Assembly (NCBI GenBank): GCA_001510575.1
Contig: LNGK01000008.1
Coordinates: forward strand, 818,340 to 882,339
Origin: Knoxdaviesia capensis
Taxonomy: Eukaryota; Ascomycota; Sordariomycetes; Microascales; Gondwanamycetaceae
Direction of reading: 5' to 3'
Length of the DNA stretch: 64,000 bases
Within the stretch, counting starts at the first letter, position 1, and the number at the start of each line of letters is the position of its first letter. A model generated the notes under the pieces. That model did not search any database. It had not been told where the DNA came from and saw only the letters and a program-made list of their open reading frames with translations. Below, piece by piece: positions 10,914-22,438 of this stretch. The position numbers and the translations under genes were made by a program.

Positions 10914-12160
10914 CTGGACGGCGGTCTTTCGGGGGCGGACTTGTGGAAGAAGGGGATGGGGGCCGATATGGAGGCCGAAGGAGTAAATGTGCGCCCGAGA
11001 CGCTCAGTGGAAGGATAATATGCCACAAATGAACTACGAGGAGTACACTATCAGTGGGTATGCAGAGTTCTAGAATGCGTGGCGGAATTGTCTGGAGTAC
11101 GTGATGCGGATAGTCGCGGGTCGTCAGGTTCGCGACGGAGCCAGGGGGGTCGGAAAAGTTTCAACCCTAGACCTGGATGTGTTAGGATTTCCAAACACGT
11201 GCAAGGGCAAGTTTGAGCCACACCTGAAGAGATGCATGTACCGCAACACCAAAAGGTCTGCAAAAGGTACATCTCCCATCCCTCATGAATCAGCACCGCG
11301 CACAAGCGCCACAATTGCACAAGCAGGTCTCCTTCTGTTAGGCTAGATACTTCAGTTTCTGTACAACTCCAGCAGCAGATCACAGTACCCAGCTATCAGA
11401 GCCGTCAAAAAATGTTTCAGTCAAAACATTTTGTCTGTGGCTAATTCAAACCTCAAACCTGTTCCACACAACTTTTTTTATTTTTTTCTTTCATCGTTTT
11501 TTTTTGTGGCTCGACCCCTCCCTTCATCAATTCCAGGCCATTTGATATCGTTCGTAAATCCTCCTTAGGGGAGTTTAGTATAGCTCACCACCCTTTCTGC
11601 TTCTTTTTAGTGGCTGACGCCGCTATAATCTCTCTCCTCTATTTGGCCCCTTTGTCCTGACCGGTTTGCTTCATCTCTCGACGGCTTCATTTTTGAGGGG
11701 ATACGGCTATCGACTTTTGTTCTCTTGTTTGTGGACATTGTTGGTAATTAGTCTTGGAAAAGTGAGTATCTATATCTGTGGCTTGTCCCTTAAATTCCTC
11801 GAAACACCCAAAACCAACCTTTTCGGCCGTGCCACCAAAAAAAAAAGGCAAAAAAAAAACCAACGAAACACCCCCCCCTCCCCTCTATAAACCTTTTGTT
11901 TTTTTAGGTTTTGCGAATGGCCCTGCCTATAAAAAAATAACCCGTGAAAAAAAAAAGTACACAGGCAAACGGGTTTAACTACTTTTTTCCCTTTTCCCTT
12001 GTCTACGACTTTTTCTTCTTCTCTTTTTTTTCTCCCCTAACATCAATCCCTTTGTGCCCCTTACACAGGCACAACCAACTTCGACTTCTAATCTCGTTCT
12101 TTTTTCAAGATCCCCTTTTCGTTCCACTAAATCGCCATTTCGATTTCTTCAATCGCAATC
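10914..12160. promoter_or_regulatory. Divergent promoter region of Tim17-like gene and eIF4B
   Basis: 1.25 kb between divergently transcribed genes. The part nearest eIF4B (about 11470-12160) is rich in T and CT tracts and probably contains the eIF4B start site and leader; CGCTATAATCTC near 11620 is a weak TATA candidate. No gene is supported in between. Confidence 0.5.
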
Positions 12161-15100
12161 ATGGGTAAGCTGAAAACTCTCTTTTCTCCTGCATAGGCTT
12201 TGGGTGTGCAGGCTGCATATGCGTGCTGGCCTCTACTATCCAATGCCCCCTATTGCTGCTATCTTGTCTCCATATGGCCGGACATCACGATCATCTGGTC
12301 CTTGGATGTTTGGATGTTTGGCTGATGGTGGCCTGGCCTCATCGTTGTGATCTCTCGTTCATCGATGATCCTCGCAATCCGATGGCAGTTTTCTCATGAT
12401 CACATCTGCTGACACATGCTCTCCCTCTTTTTTTTTTCGGTATAGCCCCCAAGAAGAAGGAAGTCCAGAAGCTTTCGCTTGAGAGCTTCCTCAAAGATGA
12501 GAGTCCGTATTTTCCCCGATCCTGCATGAATGTTTCTTCTTCCGTCAATGTCGAATTTCGCTGTCTCGGTCGATCCATACGAACCCGCGCCGTTTGATCT
12601 CCGATACGAATATATCGGACCTTCTCGACATATATCAGACTATCCGAACCGCCATGTGGACTTTCTGGGATCGCCCCAGCCTCCCGCAATCGGCATTTTC
12701 ATGCGCGCTGCTTTTTGGTTCAACTGTACTGACCGTGGTTTTCCTTCTTCCAGCTCTCGGATCGTGGGCCGACGAGGTCGAGAGTTTCGTTGGTAAGTTC
12801 TATCTCCGTCCGTGCGCGTTTGCCGCCGAATTTTCCATGGAGAATTCCTCCTTTTCTACCCCTTGCATCAAACCGGCGATGATTGCCTTGTTTGGACTGG
12901 AAAAGTTGGTCGTCTTGGTGGATTGCTTGCAAGACTCAAAACCGGCCGAGGAAATGTGCCCATCTTCCGGTCTTCGGCGGTCATGACGATTGCTATCGCT
13001 CCACCAAGTTCGGCTCTTCTCCTGCTTGAACCGCGCTTCATTCCAGTTCCGCAATCTCTATATATTCCAGGCTAACCTCTTTCTTTCCTCGTCTCAGGAA
13101 CTCAAGCTCTCCCCCCCTCCGACCGTCACCGCGGTGGTGGCGGCGGCTACAACAACGACAGCTACGGCAATGACCGTGGTATGTTTCCCCCACCTAATCA
13201 CTGCATCTCGCTTCCCACCTATGCCTTGGTGGCATGCCGGTGTCCGTTATGCTAACTTGGCCATCCTTGTTTCTAGGCTACGCCCGCGAGTCGTACCCCC
13301 AGCGCCTCCCCGACAAGCCGCCGTACACCGCCCACCTGGGCAACCTCTCGTACGACATTACTGCTGATGATATCACCAGCTTTTTTTCCGCATGCGACAT
13401 TCTGAATGTCCGCATCATTGAGGACCGCGAGCAGCAGCGCCCCAAGGGCTTTGCCTACGCCGAGTTCGGTAACCTCGAGGGTCTCAAGAAGGCTCTTACT
13501 TTCGATGGCGACAGCCTTCAGGGCCGTGTCGTTCGCGTGAAGATCGCCGATCCTCGTAAGTACCTAGCACATGCTCACTTCTGTTCCTTTCATTATCAAA
13601 GATATGGACGCCGCTCGGAAAGGAGTTGAACCCACCGTACTAACCTATCCGCTTTTGCTTTTCTCCCTCTGCAGCTCGCGAACGTGACAACCGCGGCGGC
13701 GGTATGGGCGGCGACTCTGCCCGTGATCTCTCGGAGTGGACTCGCAAGGGTCCTCTCGCTGATCTCCCTCCTCGCCAGAGCGACCGTCGGCAAAACGATT
13801 TCGGCGAGCGTCGCTTTCCCCGTGAGCAGCGCGAGTCCCGCGAGCCTCGTGAACAGGCCGACGACAGCAAGGCTCGTACCGTTGTGAATTGGGAGCGGAA
13901 AGGCCCCCTCTCGCCCCTTCCTCAGCCCGAGCGCCCGGCCGGGTCCAGAGATGGCAGCCACCCTCGTGTGCCCGAGGGTGGCCGCTCCGAGTCGTTCCGC
14001 AACAACCGCCGGGACGCCCCTGCCACCTGGGGTGAGGGCCGCCAACAACAGGCGCCCCAGCAACAGCAGCAGGACGGAGCCCGTCCCCCTCGCCGCGAGC
14101 TCCCGGAGAAGATGGAGCGCGTCCCCAGTGCCGCCGATCGCGATATGCAATGGCGTAGCAACATGCGCCCCGATGCGCCCCCCTCGACCGCTGCCAAGTC
14201 GCCCGCTCAGTCCCGCGATGGCAGCATTGCCCCTCCTTCGCCGGTTCCGCCTGCGTCTATCCCGGCCCCGGCTACCCGCCCCCGCCTTCACCTGCAGAAG
14301 CGGACCGTTTCTGAGGCCACCGACCTCGCCTCGCCTACACCCACAGGCGACTCCAAGACCAACCCCTTCGGTTCCGCTCGCCCGATCGACACGGCTGCGA
14401 AGGAGCGCGAAATTGAGGAGAAGCGTGTGCAGGCCTTGAAGGAGAAGAAGGAGGCTGACGAGAAGGCCAAGGAGGAGCGCCGCATCGCTAAGGAAGCTGC
14501 GGCCAAGGAAGCTGCCTCGAAGGAGGTTGCCGCCAAGGAGGCTGCCGTCAAGGAGGCCGCTGCTAAGGCTGAGGCCGATGCCGAGACCGCCAAGGGCGAG
14601 GCCATCGCGAAGGCCAACGCCCTCCTCAAGGCCGCTGCTGCTTCTGCCGCCGCCACGGCCAAGCCCAATGGACAGGACAAGCCTGCCGACGCCGCCCCTG
14701 CCGACGATACCGGCGCTCCCGCTACCCCCACCACGGCTAAGGTTCCGTACAGATCGAAGGAGCAGCGCGACGGCAACAAGGAGCAGCGCGAGGGCAACAA
14801 GGAGCAGCGTGAGGCTCGGGAGCAGCGCGAGGGCGGTCGCGAGCCCCGCGAGTACAAGTCGCGCGCCACCGAGAGCGGCAACTGGCGCAACCAGGTGGAC
14901 CGTGGCGAGCAGGGGCAGGGCCAGCAACAACGTTCCGGCGAACAGCGCGGAGGACGCGGAGGCCCGCGTGGCGGCCGGGGAGGTCAGTCGAGAGGAGGAC
15001 GGCACGAGGGCCAGCGGTACCCGCGGGCCAACGGCCAGGGCGGCGGCAACCAGCAGCCGTCGGTCCCGTCCACTCCGACCACCGAGTCGGCCCCCACCGA

Positions 15101-15170
15101 GGAAGATGGCTGGACAACCGTCCCGCGCGGAGGCCGTCGCAGCCAGGTGCCGCGGACCGCTACTTCGTAA
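12161..15170 (+). CDS. TIF3: Translation initiation factor eIF4B (Tif3-like)
   Basis: RNA-binding cofactor that stimulates the eIF4A helicase and mRNA recruitment to the 40S subunit. Six exons: 12161-12164, 12446-12502, 12754-12792, 13098-13178, 13277-13555, 13675-15170; all phases agree and give 651 residues. The start MAPKKKEVQKLSLESFL and the segment TLGSWADEVESF match fungal eIF4B. One RRM spans about 77-153 with RNP2-like AHLGNL (79-84) and RNP1 KGFAYAEF (117-124). Two copies of a W-x-RKGPL motif follow (WTRKGPLADLPP, WERKGPLSPLPQ), then a disordered part, an Ala/Lys/Glu helix with repeated KEAAAKE-type units, four EQRDGNK/EQREGNK-like repeats, an RGG-rich segment and a conserved end, EDGWTTVPRGGRR. 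The first exon holds only ATGG. The exon 2 donor GTCCGT is weak, so that junction is the least certain. Confidence 0.93.
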
Positions 15171-16596
15171 ACGACGACACTACGCCCGTATGATCAACGA
15201 TCAATTTAAACGAACAAAAAGAAGGAGAACAAAAAACTAGATAGAATGACGGTATGACCGATCACGGCTTGTTTATCTTGATTTTCCTTTTTTTTATCTT
15301 CTTCTCTTCGGGGTTTTTTCTTCTTGCGTTTCTTTTTTAGGGGGCTTTTCATTGATTTCTCTTTTCGCTGTTCTCCATGTCTCTATTCATGTGGCTCGCA
15401 AGGTCTTTTCGTCATGTCTCATCTTCTTTTTTTCTTCGTCTTCTCTCTCTCTCTCTCTCTCACGCACACACACTATCTCTCTGGGATGTCTTTTCCAAGA
15501 AACAGGAAAATTCTCTCTCTGTCTCTCACCTTTTCTCAATGTCTTTCATACCCTCGTCTTTATAGGTCATGATAAGTTTTCTTCTCTTCAACTTCTTGCC
15601 GCTTTTTTCCGTCAGTCTCCCGTTGCTTGCGTTTTGGGTCTTCTTTTTCTCTCGTCTTTGGGTTCCTTTTGGTGTTCCGGGTCGATTTCCAAAGTTTGGT
15701 CTGTTTTTTTGTCGTTGTTCTTTGCTCATTGGGAGGACCTAAAAGCTTTTTCTTTTTCAAGTCTTGGGAAGAGCGGGGAAAAGATCAACTATGGGAAAGG
15801 GAAGGGAAAGTCTCAAATCGATCGTCCTTTTTTTTCGTTATTTTAAGTGCTGGGAGAACTAAGTTTCTTTCGTGGACGATGTTGGTAATGGATGGAAGAA
15901 CAACCCGAAGGCTTAATAGGAAGAGTTCAGGTTCCCCCCGTTACTCACACACGCACACCTTTACGTGAATCTATCCTCCTCTCTCCTCTCTCATCTGAAC
16001 AAATGAAAATAGATGGCCATTTAAAACGTCCACTTGACACGGTGTAAAGACACCAACTTAAATTAATGTCTGTCGGGTGGTCTAGGGTTTGGGTTTGATT
16101 CATGCGTTCAAGATCTCAGGAGTACGGACATGGTGATAGCAAAATCATGGACAGAAATGTATTAAGAGATCCCCGCCGGCCGCAGTATCTACCGTGTACC
16201 GCTCTATTAAAGCTCACCACTACTCTAGAACGAAAAGGTCAAACGCCAAAAATTAAGGGACCTCCAAAAAGGACAACCAGATATAGAAAAAGCCACCTTC
16301 CAGGCTCTTTCATCGGAGGCTTAAGAGTAGAAGACAGTCCGAGATAGGGGCCGAAATAAAACCCGGATATATAAGAGAAAGGGAAGAGACGAAGAGAAAG
16401 AGGGCATCGATCATTCGAACAATACCGGCAAAAAGAAAAAGGGGGTTATCCAGAAACCCGCAAACGCGAACGGAAGAAAAGCACACCGGAACCCCAGCAA
16501 TTCGAGAGATAACACAAAGTACCAACAAGGAATCCCCAGCCCAGAAATCAAGAACAAGAAAAAAAGAAAAAAGAAAAATCGTACATGGAAACCCCC
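15171..16596. other. Convergent intergenic region (eIF4B / GPHR)
   Basis: The first 600 bases are T-rich with a (TC)n run at 15442-15461, suiting the eIF4B 3' untranslated region. From 16240 to 16580 the plus strand is A/G-rich, i.e. T/C-rich on the GPHR strand, suiting the GPHR 3' region. No gene is supported. Confidence 0.55.
15442..15461. repeat. TC microsatellite
   Basis: About ten TC units, followed by CACGCACACACAC, in the region after eIF4B. Confidence 0.9.
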
Positions 16597-18393
16597 TCAC
16601 AGGCGCTTCAACCCGCCCTCACCCGTCCCCGGGTCGGCCTCATAGTCATCATCCCAGTCGTCGGCGTCGGCATCGCCCACTATTCGCCGCCCAACCCAGA
16701 TTCCAAAGGCGGTCAGGCCGCATGTGACCAGGAACCACGCCTCGAACCAGCGGTCGACGAAGGCCGTGTCCAGCGCGCTGCTCAGCGCATCGGCCACGGC
16801 GCCGCGCGCCGCGCCCGGCAGCACGGCGCCGCCGCGGAGGAGGAGCGCACTGGCCACCACGTGCGTGCCGGCCACCTGGCACACCACGAGCGGCAGCGCG
16901 ACCGGCAGCGAAGCGCGGCCGGCGCGCAGCAGCCGGCGCGGCGCCCACCGCGTGAACGTGTGCAGCGTCTGCAGCGCACTCGTGGCCGCGAGCGCCAGCA
17001 CGGCGCCCGACAGCAGGAACGAGATCTGGCGCGCCCAGGCGGCCTGGTCCAGCGCCGGGTCCCAGTGGCGCGCGACCAGCGCCAGCACCAGCGTGACCGG
17101 GTCGCCGTCGTACGGCGTCGGGCGGTACGAGCGCGCCGGGCCGAGCGCCGCGGCATGTGCGCTCGGGGCGATGGGGTTGATCGGCGTGATCACCGCGCGC
17201 ACGGAGCGCCGCACGAACGTCACGGCGGCGGCCAGGATGCGGTAGATGCAGTAGATGCTGAACGCGGCGTTGGCGAGCCGCAGCACCTTGCCCCACACGG
17301 TGGCGGCGCGCTCGGCCTCCGCGCGCCGCACGCGCAGGCCGGCGACGGTCGACGACAGCGTGTCCTGCATGGTCTCCAGCCCGGAAATCTCGACGCGCAG
17401 CGCCCGCACCTCCTCGTCCTCGGGGCCCAGCGACCCGAGCCCGCGCAGCATCTTGCCGACGAAGCCGGCGGGCGACGATGCCGCGGCGGGGGGGGCGGCC
17501 GACCGCGACGCCGGGGACGGGGCGCGCGGAATGCGCGCGTCGGCGGCTTTGCGCTCGAGCAGCTGCAGGCGGTGGCGCTTGGCGGCGAGCAGCTCGGCGG
17601 CGGCGTCCAGGCCCATCTGGCGCCGCGAGAGCACGGTCTCGGACACCGGGCGGCGGCGCATCGGGGCGCCGAACGACTGCCACGGCGCCGACACGGCCGC
17701 GAAGCCCGACAGCATGGCGGTGAGGGCGACGCCGATGATGCCGACGCGGTCGAGGCAGAAGCGCGTGAAGCTGAAGTCCTGCTGGGAGGCGGCGGGGATG
17801 TGCTCCTGCGGCACAAACACGCCAATCGACCAGAAGGTGAACAGCCACGCGCCGAACAGGATCAGCAGCAGCATCCACGGCAGGCGGCTGGCGCGGGCCG
17901 ACGTGCGGGCCGACGTGTGGTAGCGGAACGACCAGCCGGCGCCGGCAATCAGCGCCTGCATCTGCAGCAGCGGGATGACGAACACGAGCAGCACGAGCAG
18001 GGCGGGCACGACCAGGCCGAGCGCCCAGGTCCGGGCGACGCGCTGGCCAATGTCGGCGACCTCGCAGGTGATCAGCGCGCCGAGGGTGGCGGCGGTCGAG
18101 ATGGTGGCGCTGAAGATGACGGCGCCGGCGCGGTGGCGGGCGCTGCGGCGCGCGTGGTCGGCGTGGGCCACGCGCAGGCTCGCGGGCGCGTGCGACGGCA
18201 GCACGTGGTCGTCGCCGTCCAGCGACGACGAGTTGGGCACGACGATCAGCGCGGCCAGCTTCGGCAGCAGCCGCGAGTAGGCGGCGAGGTAGCTGCAGGC
18301 GAAGATGAGCACAAACGGCGCGACCTGCAGCAGGCTGGGCCGCTCGTAGAAGCTGCACACATCCTCGGCGCACGACGAGAAGAAGCCGAACAT
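16597..18393 (-). CDS. Golgi pH regulator / GPR89 family membrane protein
   Basis: Intronless gene for a 598-residue multi-spanning protein of the GPHR/GTG family. Animal members form an anion channel that helps acidify the Golgi; plant members were described as G-protein-like ABA receptors. Long hydrophobic segments lie at about 20-50, 90-115, 120-150 and 175-200. The family hallmark follows as GVALTAMLSGFAAVSAPW (near 220-240), with a charged, partly coiled segment rich in Arg/Glu (about 270-360), then further membrane segments including RLANAAFSIYCIYRIL and ISFLLSGAVLALAATSALQ. The C-terminus is acidic and hydrophilic (DADADDWDDDYEADPG). The ATG at 18393 is the only in-frame one near the conserved N-terminus; a CA microsatellite touches it on the upstream side. 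Third positions are almost all G or C, which creates long open frames on the other strand and other frame. Confidence 0.9.
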   Translation of the reverse strand: MFGFFSSCAEDVCSFYERPSLLQVAPFVLIFACSYLAAYSRLLPKLAALIVVPNSSSLDGDDHVLPSHAPASLRVAHADHARRSARHRAGAVIFSATISTAATLGALITCEVADIGQRVARTWALGLVVPALLVLLVFVIPLLQMQALIAGAGWSFRYHTSARTSARASRLPWMLLLILFGAWLFTFWSIGVFVPQEHIPAASQQDFSFTRFCLDRVGIIGVALTAMLSGFAAVSAPWQSFGAPMRRRPVSETVLSRRQMGLDAAAELLAAKRHRLQLLERKAADARIPRAPSPASRSAAPPAAASSPAGFVGKMLRGLGSLGPEDEEVRALRVEISGLETMQDTLSSTVAGLRVRRAEAERAATVWGKVLRLANAAFSIYCIYRILAAAVTFVRRSVRAVITPINPIAPSAHAAALGPARSYRPTPYDGDPVTLVLALVARHWDPALDQAAWARQISFLLSGAVLALAATSALQTLHTFTRWAPRRLLRAGRASLPVALPLVVCQVAGTHVVASALLLRGGAVLPGAARGAVADALSSALDTAFVDRWFEAWFLVTCGLTAFGIWVGRRIVGDADADDWDDDYEADPGTGEGGLKRL

Positions 18394-18434
18394 TGTGCGT
18401 GTGTGTGTGTGTGTGTGGGTGTGTGTGTGTGTAT
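18394..18434. repeat. TG/CA microsatellite abutting the GPHR start codon
   Basis: A TG run on the plus strand, interrupted by GGG and ATG. On the GPHR strand it is a CA-rich leader that ends about three bases before the ATG. Confidence 0.93.
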
Positions 18435-19857
18435 GTGGGAAAAGTCACTCGGACTCGTATCCGTAGTTGTGTTGGTAGGTCGGGCCGTGTCGGAGGAGGG
18501 AAGGGAATGTCGACGGAGGCGCCGGATTATACGGTCATCGGATGGGTGGACAGCGAGGCTTCCGATGCGCCCATGTTCGGTCGGGCCGTGGTGTTCTTCC
18601 GGGAGAGAGACGGGGGCAAGCGCCGGGGGGTCCACGGCGGCGAGCACGAAGGGAAACGGCGGATTGGAAGCTTCAGGGAAGGCTGTCGCGTATCGAGGAG
18701 GTATTCGGGGGATGGATGTATGTGTCGGATGTAGTAGATTGGCTGGAGCTGCGATCGATCAGATGGTTCGAAATACGGGGGATCCACAGGGAAGTTAAGA
18801 TAAGGTCGAGATTCTTGCGTCGCTGAGAGGGGGGTGAATCGCTTCGTCTGTCTGTAACTATTCATACGGCTCAACTCTATTCTTAGACAGCACATAGGAC
18901 GATGTGCACGTATTATTGTTAGCGGAGCCCTCGGACGACGTAAGCTCTGTTCCAGACTTTCCCACTGCTGACGACTGAATGATCTGGTGCAAAACAAAGA
19001 TCAACAGTTCCACCAGCCACATAAAACCCACTTGCGGTCCAACTCGCTTCAAAAGACCATGAATACGAGGGCCACATGAAAATCCCCAGGCCTGGCACAG
19101 CCCAGGATGGTTTCGAGATTCTGCGGGGGAAGAGAGAGACACAAACAGGGCAGAAGTACTGGGAGGAAACGTACCAGATATCGGGAGATTGGGGCTGATA
19201 AGTGTGTTATCAACAATAAAGCAGAGCTGGAGAGGATGACTGGAAAATGAAGATGGAGATGTAATCCAGAAAGAGAAAAGAAATGAGATGAGACGATCCG
19301 TTTGATTGAAAGACCACGTTTTTTCCGCCTCTGGTTGTACAACCAACCCTTACGACAGTATTGAATTCCTCAACTCTCCAACCCTAGACAACCCTAGTCA
19401 TGGCGCACCCCTGAACAGGCCCAACACTTTTCCCGTGCGCCAGGAACAGAGCGAGAGAATGAGAGAGATCGATTCGCTGCTTGGAGACTGAACCTAAAGA
19501 AGAGTCTGTAGTGTAATGTGTGCCTGTAATAGGCGCGGGCCATCAAGCTTCTTTTCCCGCTTTTCTTGGCCTGTCTGCTCTTCCTCTGCTGGCTTCATGC
19601 ACAGATGCGAGTTTTAGAGTGCGTGCGTGCACCGCTTCTGAACCGACGATGGGGGGGGATGCTGGTTTGTGCCGCATGAAAACAGAAGCTCTCGCCTAAC
19701 CCGCCGCACGCACCGCACTTCCAGGATGCGGAATGGTTCAAGTCAGCATTGGGCACAGGGTCGATTAGCCGTAGTAGTTACGAGAAGGGATCTTGAAGGG
19801 TACTTGTCTCTTGCCGCCAATCGGCTAGCTGGAACGTTACGTTCGCCGGCACCAGAG

Positions 19858-19894
<37 letters not shown>

Positions 19895-21241
19895 ACCAGG
19901 CAAGCAAACAGGCAAACAAGCGAAAATCAAAGATCAAGTGCCACATGGGAATACCTGTCTCGTCTTTTCATACGGGAATAGCCCAATCTGGCAATGGCAG
20001 TGCTTAAGGGTGCACGTATCTGCGGCTTAGGTGCCACCACATACCATGGCTGTAGGTGAATGCAAGAGACTACGAATGCCGTATCAAAAGGTCTTGTCTC
20101 GTCCTTAGAACATCGCCTCAACTGCATGATTCGGGGAAGGAAGATTCAGATCTGCGAGAATCCGGGGGCGGCCGGCGCATCAGCCACACTCTTCGTAAGA
20201 AGACTGGCAAGTGTGGAAGTGCCCGCGACCTGCATCCACGCATTGATTCCCCGGCCCCGAACCCCCGCACCCCGCCCCTTCACCCTCCCCGGTCCGGTGT
20301 TTCCAACCTATGCGACTCCTCCTACTCTCACAAACAGCACCGATAGTTCCCCCCCAAGACCCACAAACACGAGCACGCACACACAGATCGGAAACCCACG
20401 CAGACAAACAATGCCCCCCTCATCATGGCCGGCATCGCCCCCACCGCCCCTCCGCCCTCTCCCCCGCTCTTCTCGGCTCTTCAGTCTGGCTACCCGGGTT
20501 GTTTCGTGTCCAAATGGTTCTCCCCTGCTTCTGCTCGCTCGTTGGCCCACCCCCCTCCATTTCCCAGCTTACGTTCAATTCTCTACCGCGCAGAGCGTCT
20601 CGCAACCTCCTATCCAACGCAGATTTGATGATATCGTTCACAGTATCTTCTCTCATTCACATAGAACAGAACTCGCACACACACACATACACACTCCCAA
20701 TCCCTCCAACCTCTTCCCCCAGTCCCCTCCATACCAACCAGCACTTCATGCAGAACCACTTCCGCCACTCACAGGACCACATCCCGTATCCAAAGAAGAA
20801 GAAAAAAACTTCATTTTTAAAAAGACTAATCTGTTTTCGGTAATGAAAGAAGCACAAATATGTCTTAAAGGTCCTTCCGTACAGAAACGGAAGAGAAAGA
20901 ACGCACAAACGACGACACCACGCTTCCTCTGGTCCCTGTCTCCCACAATCATCGCTATCCCACCTCCAAGAACGGAGGTACCAAACACAGAACGCTATCC
21001 GGCAGACAAGAGTCCATGTAGCACGACATGGAATCGAACCGAGGTCTACAACCTGGATAGAGGTGGAAAAGAGAGAGAAAGAAAAAGACCCCCCCGAAAG
21101 CAAGAACCTGGAGAAAACACACGAAGGAAAAAAGAAAGGAAGAAAAAAAAAGGCACTGGTCCCTTCCGCGCATTTGGTATCATGTATGGATGATATACTA
21201 AGAACAAAAAGTTGAAAAAAAGAAAGAGAGAGGGCATGGCT
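18435..21241. other. Intergenic: GPHR promoter and stress-protein 3' region
   Basis: No gene is supported in 2.8 kb. It contains a CA microsatellite at 19861-19893 and C-rich stretches at 20240-20480. A 377-codon frame at 20060-21193 (+) has an ATG but is composed of Pro/Thr/His-rich then Lys/Arg-rich low-complexity sequence and lacks any recognised domain. From 21060 to 21240 the DNA is A/G-rich on plus, which fits a T-rich 3' region of the minus-strand stress-protein gene. Confidence 0.5.
19861..19893. repeat. CA microsatellite
   Basis: About sixteen uninterrupted CA units. Confidence 0.95.
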
Positions 21242-22438
21242 CTAGTCGTCATCGTCGTCATCGTCATCCTCCAGCATCTTCTTAAGAGCTGCAGCCTCGC
21301 CAACCTCCATTCTATGGAGCTTCTCGCTCTTCTGCAGCTGCTGGACCGGTTTCGCTGCCAACGCGTCAAACTCGTCGCCGTCATCGCCGTCGTCCGCGTC
21401 GCCGTCGCTCTCGTCGTCGTCGCTACCGTCGTTCGTGTCCACCGGCGACAGCGGCGCCTTCAGCTGGCTGCTCGTGCCCGCGCCCGGCGAATCCGTGCGC
21501 CGCGCCGGCCCCACCGACGACGAGCGGTAGTGCAACACGGCGTTGACGTCGATTCCCTTAATCGTCGGATCAAACGACGCCGGCAGTCCCAGCGCCTTGG
21601 CCACCTGGTGCGCCTCCTCGTCGGCCGAGTTCTGCGTCTTAAGCAGAGCATCTAGCGCATCGAGATCCATCGCAATCTCGTGTTGCCCACCCATGGCCGA
21701 GAGCATCTCGCGGTACCCTTTCCTGCTAGGGTCGTGGTCTCTCTTCTCCTTCTTCTTCTCGCGCTTCTCCTTGGGCCGCACCACCACCACCGGGACAGGT
21801 GAGTACTGCAGGCAATACTTCGAAAAACTATTTCTCGAGTTCCACATGCCCTGGATTCCTTGCGCCGCCTTGCCTTTAGTACCGACGACAAGCATGGCAG
21901 GCTGGTGCACTTCCATCTAAGAGTGTAGCGAAACCGACACCGCAACGTTAGCAAGCCAAAACAAACAGATAAATGCCGATATAGCGCGTAAAGGAGGAGC
22001 ATGGAAGGGCAGAAATCCACTCACCAGGCCACGGAATGTGTTCGTCAGCTTTCCAAACGAGTACTCCAAAGTGACGTGAACGCCCTTGTTATGAATATTC
22101 TGCGTCTCAATCCACTTCAGAAGTTTGCGCGCGTCGTCCCGGTACATGCGCTCGTACGCCGGCTTCACGTCCTTTTCGTTAACCCGCACACAAACCACCA
22201 GGTCGCCATCCTCCACGAGGGAGTCGAGTAGCCACGACAGCGCATCGTGCGAGTACTCGTGGTCATCCAGGCCGACCATAAACGTCCGCGACAGTTTATG
22301 CATCTGGAACCCAGAGTGGCGCGTTTGGAGTGTCAATCCGACCGTGTTCTGCTTCGTCGGTTCGACCGAGTCGAGATTTCCAAATGCGACATGTTTTTGG
22401 AACCTTGCAGATTCGGGTGATAGTGTTAGCGCAGTCAT
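21242..22438 (-). CDS. Universal stress protein (UspA) domain protein
   Basis: Short model: exons 22438-22025 and 21916-21242, 362 residues. The intron starts GTGAGT, has a GCTAAC branch site and ends CTCTTAG; the junction restores FGKLTNTFRGL-MEVHQPAMLVVGTKGK. The USP alpha/beta fold begins at SRTFMVGLDDHEYSHDALSW and ends with YSPVPVVVVRPKEKREKKKEKR, as in ascomycete USP proteins. The nucleotide-loop motif is degenerate: VVGTKGK is present but the later GS is replaced by NSRNSFSKY. The C-terminus carries acidic Asp/Glu tracts and ends in eight Asp. The true N-terminus is uncertain. The ATG at 22438 lies inside what looks like an intron end (branch GCTAAC, then CTGCAAG just before 22403), so translation may start in an exon further upstream, probably 24509-24988. 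The precise biochemical role in fungi is not known. Confidence 0.85.

Noticed and set aside
13596..15005. A 469-codon minus-strand frame opposite eIF4B
   Set aside because: Antisense shadow of the GC-rich, repetitive eIF4B exon 6.
16649..18448. A second 599-codon minus-strand frame over GPHR, considered as an upstream overlapping ORF affected by CA repeat length
   Set aside because: Its first codon is GTG, not ATG, and no ATG opens it near the repeat, so an upstream start there is not supported.
16585..18798. A 737-codon plus-strand frame antisense to the GPHR gene
   Set aside because: It is a by-product of the GC-rich third positions of GPHR on the opposite strand; its Arg/Ala/Gly/His-rich product has no family features, while the minus frame has clear membrane segments and the GPHR hallmark.
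21024..21050. B-box-like GGTTCGATTCC on the minus strand, tested as a tRNA gene
   Set aside because: The flanking bases do not pair into a T-stem and no A-box or acceptor stem is found at the right distance.
20060..21193. A 377-codon plus-strand frame between GPHR and the stress-protein gene
   Set aside because: It starts with ATG but is Pro/Thr-rich and then Lys/Arg-rich low-complexity sequence, with no recognisable domain; the second half is simply the complement of a pyrimidine-rich 3' region.
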